A DNA stretch of 64,000 nucleotides from Ulva prolifera (Eukaryota > Chlorophyta > Ulvophyceae > Ulvales > Ulvaceae): positions 1,646,501-1,710,500 of the forward strand of contig CM041197.1 in the NCBI GenBank assembly GCA_023078555.1, given 5' to 3'. Within the stretch, counting starts at the first letter, position 1, and every line of letters begins with the position of its first letter. The notes below the pieces were generated by a model. It saw nothing but the letters and a program-made list of their open reading frames with translations, ran no database searches and was not told the DNA's origin. Shown piece by piece: positions 58,901 through 64,000 of the stretch. A program made the translations under genes and the position numbers.

Positions 58901-61233
58901 CATACATGATCTCCCGGTTCCCTCCGAACGAGTCGAGCTGGAAGTGGATGAAGTCCATCTTGGTCTGCAGGCTGTCGCCCGGGCCTGGCGGCGGCCGGGG
59001 GCTCCCGATCGTGCTCGTGCCGGCGAGGGTGTTGCTCCGTGTGCGCGGGGTCCCCATGCGTGCGGCGCTCACGCCCCGCCCCCGTGGCGGCCCCCCCGCC
59101 GCCGACACCGCCGCGGGCCCCTCGCCGTCCATGTTCGCGAAGCTGCGCGGGTGCGGCGGCGGGAGGCCACCGCGTGTCGGCGCGGTGCCGGCGCTCGTCG
59201 ACGGGCTCACGGTCGACGCGCCCGCCGTGCTCACCGCGAGTTCGCACTGCGCAGCCCGGCCGCTCCCGGTGCTACCGCGCGACAGCGAACGCCGCCCTGA
59301 GTGGCCGCCGCCGCCGCAGCCGGGGCCCCCCGGCCAGAACGTCGGCGTCGACGGGTTGAGGACCGCCGGCGCCGGGAGGAGGGGGGAGCGGTTGGGGTTG
59401 CCGTAGGGGCCCGGCGGCGGCGTGAAGTTCCCGCTGCCGCCGCCGGCGCCCCCACCGGCCGTGCTGACGTTGCCGCTGCCCATGCGGCCGCCCAGCAGGT
59501 ACTCGTTGCTGGTGTCGCGGCTCGCGGCGGCGTGTATGCTGCGTGCTGTGGCCATGGCGGCGCCCTTGTGCTCGGGGGCCATGTGCACGACGCTCGGCAG
59601 CACCGGCGGCTCTCCGTACACGCTCTGCAGCTGCCCCTGCATGCATGGCCGCACGCGTTGCAGCACGCATGGCCGCATGTGTTGTTGCACGCATTTCGCC
59701 GAGAGCCAGGGCCATGCTGTGCTCCTCAGTGAGGAGTCCTCACCATGCCCACGCATCGTGACCTGGCGCAGCTGCCACACAGCCGCAGGACGCCACACGG
59801 GACTGACTGCTTCGGCGAACTAGCGCTGGAGCATGCATCACATGCTCGTGCTGTCCATGCTGTGCATGCTGTGTGAGAAGGGACGCGTCACGGGCTGCAC
59901 AGGTTCCTAGCGCGCACATGCGCAGCGCGGTGGCGCTGGCCCCGCGGCCCAGCAGCTGTCTACACTCACTGAGCGACATACGTGCTGTGGCCGCGCCGTC
60001 ACGCTGCTCATGCGGGGCACACAGCCCCTGGGCCTCTCTGCTATGCTAAGCGAGGTAGCAGCGCACGACTGCTTCGCGTCCCGGCGTCGCCGTGCGTGTC
60101 GAAGCATCGCAGCCGTCGTCTTGATGTCTGCGGCGGAGGTGGCGCACCTGGGGCCGGCGGCTCGTGCAGGCGTCCTCGCTGTCGCCGTTCTTCCGCGCCT
60201 TGCGGCGCCGCAGCAGCCACACCAGCACGGACAGCAACACCCCGGCACCCAGCGTTGCTAGAGCCGCCACGACCATCGTCGCCCAACGGTTCAACTCCAC
60301 CGAGCTTCCCCCACTGCCGCCGCCGCCGGAGGCGCGGCCCTGCCCGGGTGCCACCGCGCTTGCCCCCACCTCACCCCCTGCTGAGTCGGCGATGCGGGGG
60401 GCGGTGCTCGACGGGGTGCCGGCGGGCGTGCTCTCGCTTGTGAGGGGGGCAGTCGTGGCGCCCGCGGTTGCGCCTTGGTCATTTTCTGCATCGGCACTCT
60501 CCTCGACTTCGGACAGGGACCTGCGCTGCACCGGGCGCTGCTGCTGCGTGCTGTGGCGTAGGGGGCTGTCGTGGCCGTGCTGCTGCGAACTTCTTGTTGT
60601 CAACCGCGGCGATATGACAGCACTGCGGTGGACGCGGGGTGGTGCTGACGCCTCGGGTAGGCGCTGATGTGCGCGGTGCTGAGTCGTTGCTGCCACCTGA
60701 GCAGACGCAGTGCATGGGCCGCATGCGTGCGTTGCAAGGCAGACGATCTCTGTGGTGGCCTGGTCACATGCAGGCTCACAGCAGTGGGCAGGGACTTGGA
60801 GATGGCTGCTGTGCAGGATGTTGCGAAGGGCTGTGTGAGCAGCCGAGCACGCTGGTGTGTTGGGAGAAGGTTGCTGTGAGCAGCTAGGACCAGCTTGGTA
60901 GAGCAGGAAGAGGGCTGAGATGGCTTCGTCTTTAACGGTGGCAGGGCCGCAGAGGCTGTTGCCTGGCTCATGAGGAAGAGAAATGGTGCGGCAATGGGCA
61001 CCGTCAGTGGCGCTGGTGCTGCAGCCGAGAAGGAGGGCGTCTGCGCTGGCGACTGTGCTTTCCAGGCAGACTTGAGCATGCGCCAGTAGCGCCGAGAGAG
61101 ATGTTTCAGCTGTTTCGGTGGAAGGTACGCAAGCTGGCGCGCCAGATCGCGCATTGCTGAGCCAACTGCAGTGGCTCGTCCCTGCGGACAGGCTCCACCT
61201 CAGCGTTGTCATTCCGTGTTGTTCCGTTACCAT
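55912..61233 (-). CDS. Single-pass membrane protein kinase (receptor-like)
   Basis: Five exons: 60148-61233, 58856-59636, 57754-58040, 57049-57405 and 55912-56121, 906 residues in one frame. Order: Cys-bearing N-terminal region (about 1-310); transmembrane segment WATMVVAALATLGAGVLLSV continuing LVWLL (about 317-341), then RRRKARK, which predicts an extracellular N-terminus; a Gly/Pro/Ser-rich linker; kinase domain from about 600. Kinase landmarks: GQEVAMKFF (VAxK lysine about 641), ACIVMEK-type hinge PPCIVMEKGEALDVW, HRDLKPSNVMW (about 737-747), LIDFGCSARIG (DFG), YAAPEVIQ, LDAWSLGVLSMELL, and RDAARRPSMPDFCR at the end. All catalytic residues are present, so it is probably active. Green algae have many kinases of this type. 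No signal peptide is seen, so either it is a signal-anchor protein or a 5' exon is missing. The ligand is unknown. Confidence 0.85.
56187..56197 (-). repeat. Short poly(C) tract (minus strand) in a kinase intron
   Basis: Eleven C on the minus strand lie 66 bases upstream of the acceptor of the last kinase exon. Unlike the other tracts it is near the 3' end of its intron. Confidence 0.9.
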
Positions 61234-64000
61234 GCAATGCAGCTCCAGTACAAGCACAATTCAAACTACAGTGCATGACAGACCTCGAGCGTGACGCATG
61301 CTCATGGGAGTGCTGCGTGCCTGTACGAACCACATCGTGTTGACCTGTCTGCATCGAAAGTGAACATGCCGCACATCAGGATGTGGCGGTATTAATCTGC
61401 CATACAACACTATTGATTCAGTTTCAGGCACAGCGACCTGCATTCGTCGCCAACTGTCTGACGCTCAGACGGTCTTCGTGAGCATGCTGTAGGAATGAAG
61501 ATAGCAACGCTCGAGCTCTTCGAACAGTCCCCGCTAAACGCCATAAGGTAAACAAACGTATGCCCAGCAGATAGCCGCTGGCTTTTCTGATTTTTTGCGA
61601 GAACTGCGCATGCTTGACTGAGGTGTGCCAGAGCTGCCCGTGCGAACTTAAGCATTTGGTCACAAGCTACACACCGTGCGCGCAGTACGCACCCAAGACA
61701 ATCGTACATGCTACATACAAATATGGGAAAAGGGAGTGGGCAGAATATTCTACAAAGTATCATCGCCCAACAAGCAGAGCGCGCGACACGGCATGGCGCA
61801 CAGCTCACGGCGTGTTACGATGATGACGGGAATTGACGCAAGAATACCACACGGTCAGTCCTCCAGGGCCAGTGATATCAAATTTAGAGCTCAGCACTGT
61901 ATTGAATTTCCAGAATCACACCGTCTGCCTGTACTTGCTGCAGTACGGCAGCGAAGATGAGAAGGGCGCATGCATTCCCCGTCCTACATAGCGCCGAGCT
62001 TCCCACGCCCATAGTCAATCATCAACAGATTGAAACGCAAGAGAAGGTCTTAAATTTAAAGTGCCCGTTGTGGATTCTTCGGGTCAGCAATGACTCCCTA
62101 AACAAGGCGAATTCTGCGACCGGCTTGTCAATTGCTTGGTCCACTAGTACTGGGCTGATGGTGCTGCAAATGACATTGTCGCGCAGTTTGGCAGCCTCTG
62201 GACGGCACTCTAGCTCTCGATCATCACAGATGTGGCAACCCCGTGCCAGCTTCGCATGGTCTGTTCGAGCCGAGCACTCCGGGAAGGGCGGTCATCTATC
62301 GATTCCGATCTTGAACTCCGCGGCACGTGTGCGGTGGCGTAATATACGTGGCCACAAGTGGAGTCAGCGATGCCATGCGGTCCATACACTGTAGAGCGCT
62401 TTTGCGATGTGTCAACATATGCAAGTTACTGCGGCGAGCCGCTCTTCCAGCTGTGTTATATCACCGCGCTACGATCTTGCCGGTGATCCAGGCTGCTGCT
62501 GCGAAGCGTATGTTGCATCTGCGTGTTGGGCATGGAGGGGAGTGCATCACTGCCGGGCTGACTCAGCTGTTCTCAGCGCCTCTGATTCCATATTTACTGT
62601 GGGAAGAACGGGTGCTGCACTCAAATCGATCGTGCTGATCCAGTAGGCTGCTCTCCGGATGATCGGCTGCAGAAAGTGTTACATCACGTTCGCGGCAGGG
62701 CTGGTACACGCCTGAACTGCGCAGGCTGTGTGGGAATGCGTTTCTGTGCTAATTCTGCAAGGGGGCAGCGGTATCCGCTGCAAGCTGTATTGTTTGGAGC
62801 GGTCAGCAAGGCATCCGTCGCTGCCCGGACACTCCCCATGATGTAGCAGCAATGTGCATGCCGCTTGATTGATACGTCAAGCGATTGTTGTCGGCTGGGA
62901 GTATTGTTGGAGTTGTGCTGATGCAGCTGTGCGCATAGGTGTGCTCACATTGTCCTTGTGACATACCCGCATGCTGCATGGTCATTGACTGGGAGCTCGA
63001 GGGGGGTAAGCTCGACACCGCAAGGACATCCACAGCTTCGCACGGCGCAGAGGCATGTTACATGCCATGACGGTCATCCCCGCTACTCATTTTGACAAGA
63101 TCTCACTAGGCGGGCGACATACTTGTGCAGCAAGTTTGTTGTGATGTCTGTGACTTCAAACACGAGCCATCACTTCACTGCGAGGCTGATCATGATCATG
63201 CTGCAGGCAAGCACACATCATTGAATGTGAAGGCCATTGGCACCTTCAGCCACGTGCAAAAGAAACAAATAAGCGGGCGTCATGTACACACAGCATGGGC
63301 CACTGCTGTGTTGCCACCTGCTTCACAATCTGGCCTATGACAACACTATGCTTGAGGGCAGCATCATCAGCTGAGGCAGTGACCATCTGGCCTCTCCCTG
63401 TTTGAACATCATGGTGCTGAAGTCATTGTGTGCCAGGGCAAGATGTGCTGTCTATGTATACTAAGCGCCTGTCAGCGCAGCACTAGTAATACGCAGCAGT
63501 GACAGCCTGCATCACTGCACTGAGAACCTCCCAGACCCCCTGCAACTCCGAGGGGGCCCGGTCTGCAAGCACCACAGTCTGCTACACAATCTGCTATGTT
63601 GCGCACCTTCACAATGTCAGGCCACAATGAGTCTGTTGCTTGCTACTTTCACGGTGCTGTCCGCCTCACCGTCTTCATCCTTGTTCCTTGTAACACCTAA
63701 CACCGAACATAATGAGCTCACTAGTGTGGCACAGAAACGCTGGGGTAGGTTTGCAGCTGTACGGCCGCAGCAGTGAGGCGTGCCTGCAACGCATCCCCAC
63801 GTGCTAGTACTGCAGAGCATGGCACAGCCAGGGCGTGCCGCAGCCACATGTGGATGCACACGGGGCGTGCTCCATGTCCTGCCACCGCATGCCCTGCATC
63901 ACAGAACAACATGATGTGCCTGCATCTACTAGTGGCGGTGGCGGTGGCGACTCTGTGGCTGTGCATTCTTCCGGCATTGCCCCCCCCCTCCGGTTGTCCT
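61234..64000. other. Spacer without a recognised gene
   Basis: The left end must hold the 5' flank of the kinase gene. Open frames at 61957-62394 and 62327-62638 show no GC3 bias, no splice-flanked exon shape and no known motif. Nothing repetitive was noticed. Confidence 0.35.

Noticed and set aside
59918-60003. Extra kinase exon with a glycine-loop-like LLGRGASATAL peptide
   Set aside because: Including it breaks the frame into the next exon, whereas splicing 60148 directly to 59636 keeps it, and the true N-lobe lies in exons 58856-59636 and 57754-58040.

Overview
The window looks like nuclear DNA of a flagellate-capable green alga (Chlorophyta). Genes are split by spliceosomal introns of about 60-1070 bp, and exons are richer in G+C (C/G at codon position 3) than introns and spacers. 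The gene set is algal: two conserved axonemal WD40 proteins, a plant-type B3 DNA-binding protein, a ferredoxin-metallo-beta-lactamase fusion of the type found in plants and algae, and a membrane kinase with a catalytic domain typical of green algae. The genus cannot be set from the sequence. No tRNA, rRNA, CRISPR or organellar genes were recognised.

Layout. 118-4482 (-): extracellular-type protein with two laminin-G-like domains, 5' end unresolved. 6339-9912 (-): CFAP52. 10392-13820 (+): SPAG16/PF20. The last two are head to head, 479 bp apart. 15219-18334 (+): B3-domain protein. 21420-24136 (+): CtlX-type amidinohydrolase, followed by tandem copies of its own last codons. 27208-30460 (+): alpha/beta hydrolase. 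33164-35045 (-): ferredoxin-metallo-beta-lactamase, head to head with 35743-36574 (+), mitochondrial ribosomal protein mS33. 36575-44041: repeat-rich, almost gene-free. 44042-46490 (-): disordered hypothetical protein. 46491-55911: repeat-rich, with a palindrome-rich island (about 48030-49110) and a retroelement remnant (53400-53950). 55912-61233 (-): single-pass membrane protein kinase. 61234-64000: no gene recognised.

The exon models were built by eye from protein similarity and splice phase, and the ones given as genes keep an open frame across every junction. They share unusual splice signals: about half of the donors read GTGCG, most acceptors end TGCAG (often ATGCAG or TGCATGCAG), and several introns carry long C tracts right after the donor. 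CFAP52 and SPAG16 both act in the motile axoneme and could be co-regulated from their shared spacer. The other genes show no common pathway.

The most novel signal is a dispersed repeat family (called R1 here; at least nine copies or fragments, both strands). Its first ~75 nt can form three successive small hairpins, and copies differ by compensating changes in the stems. This suggests a structured-RNA or SINE-like element.
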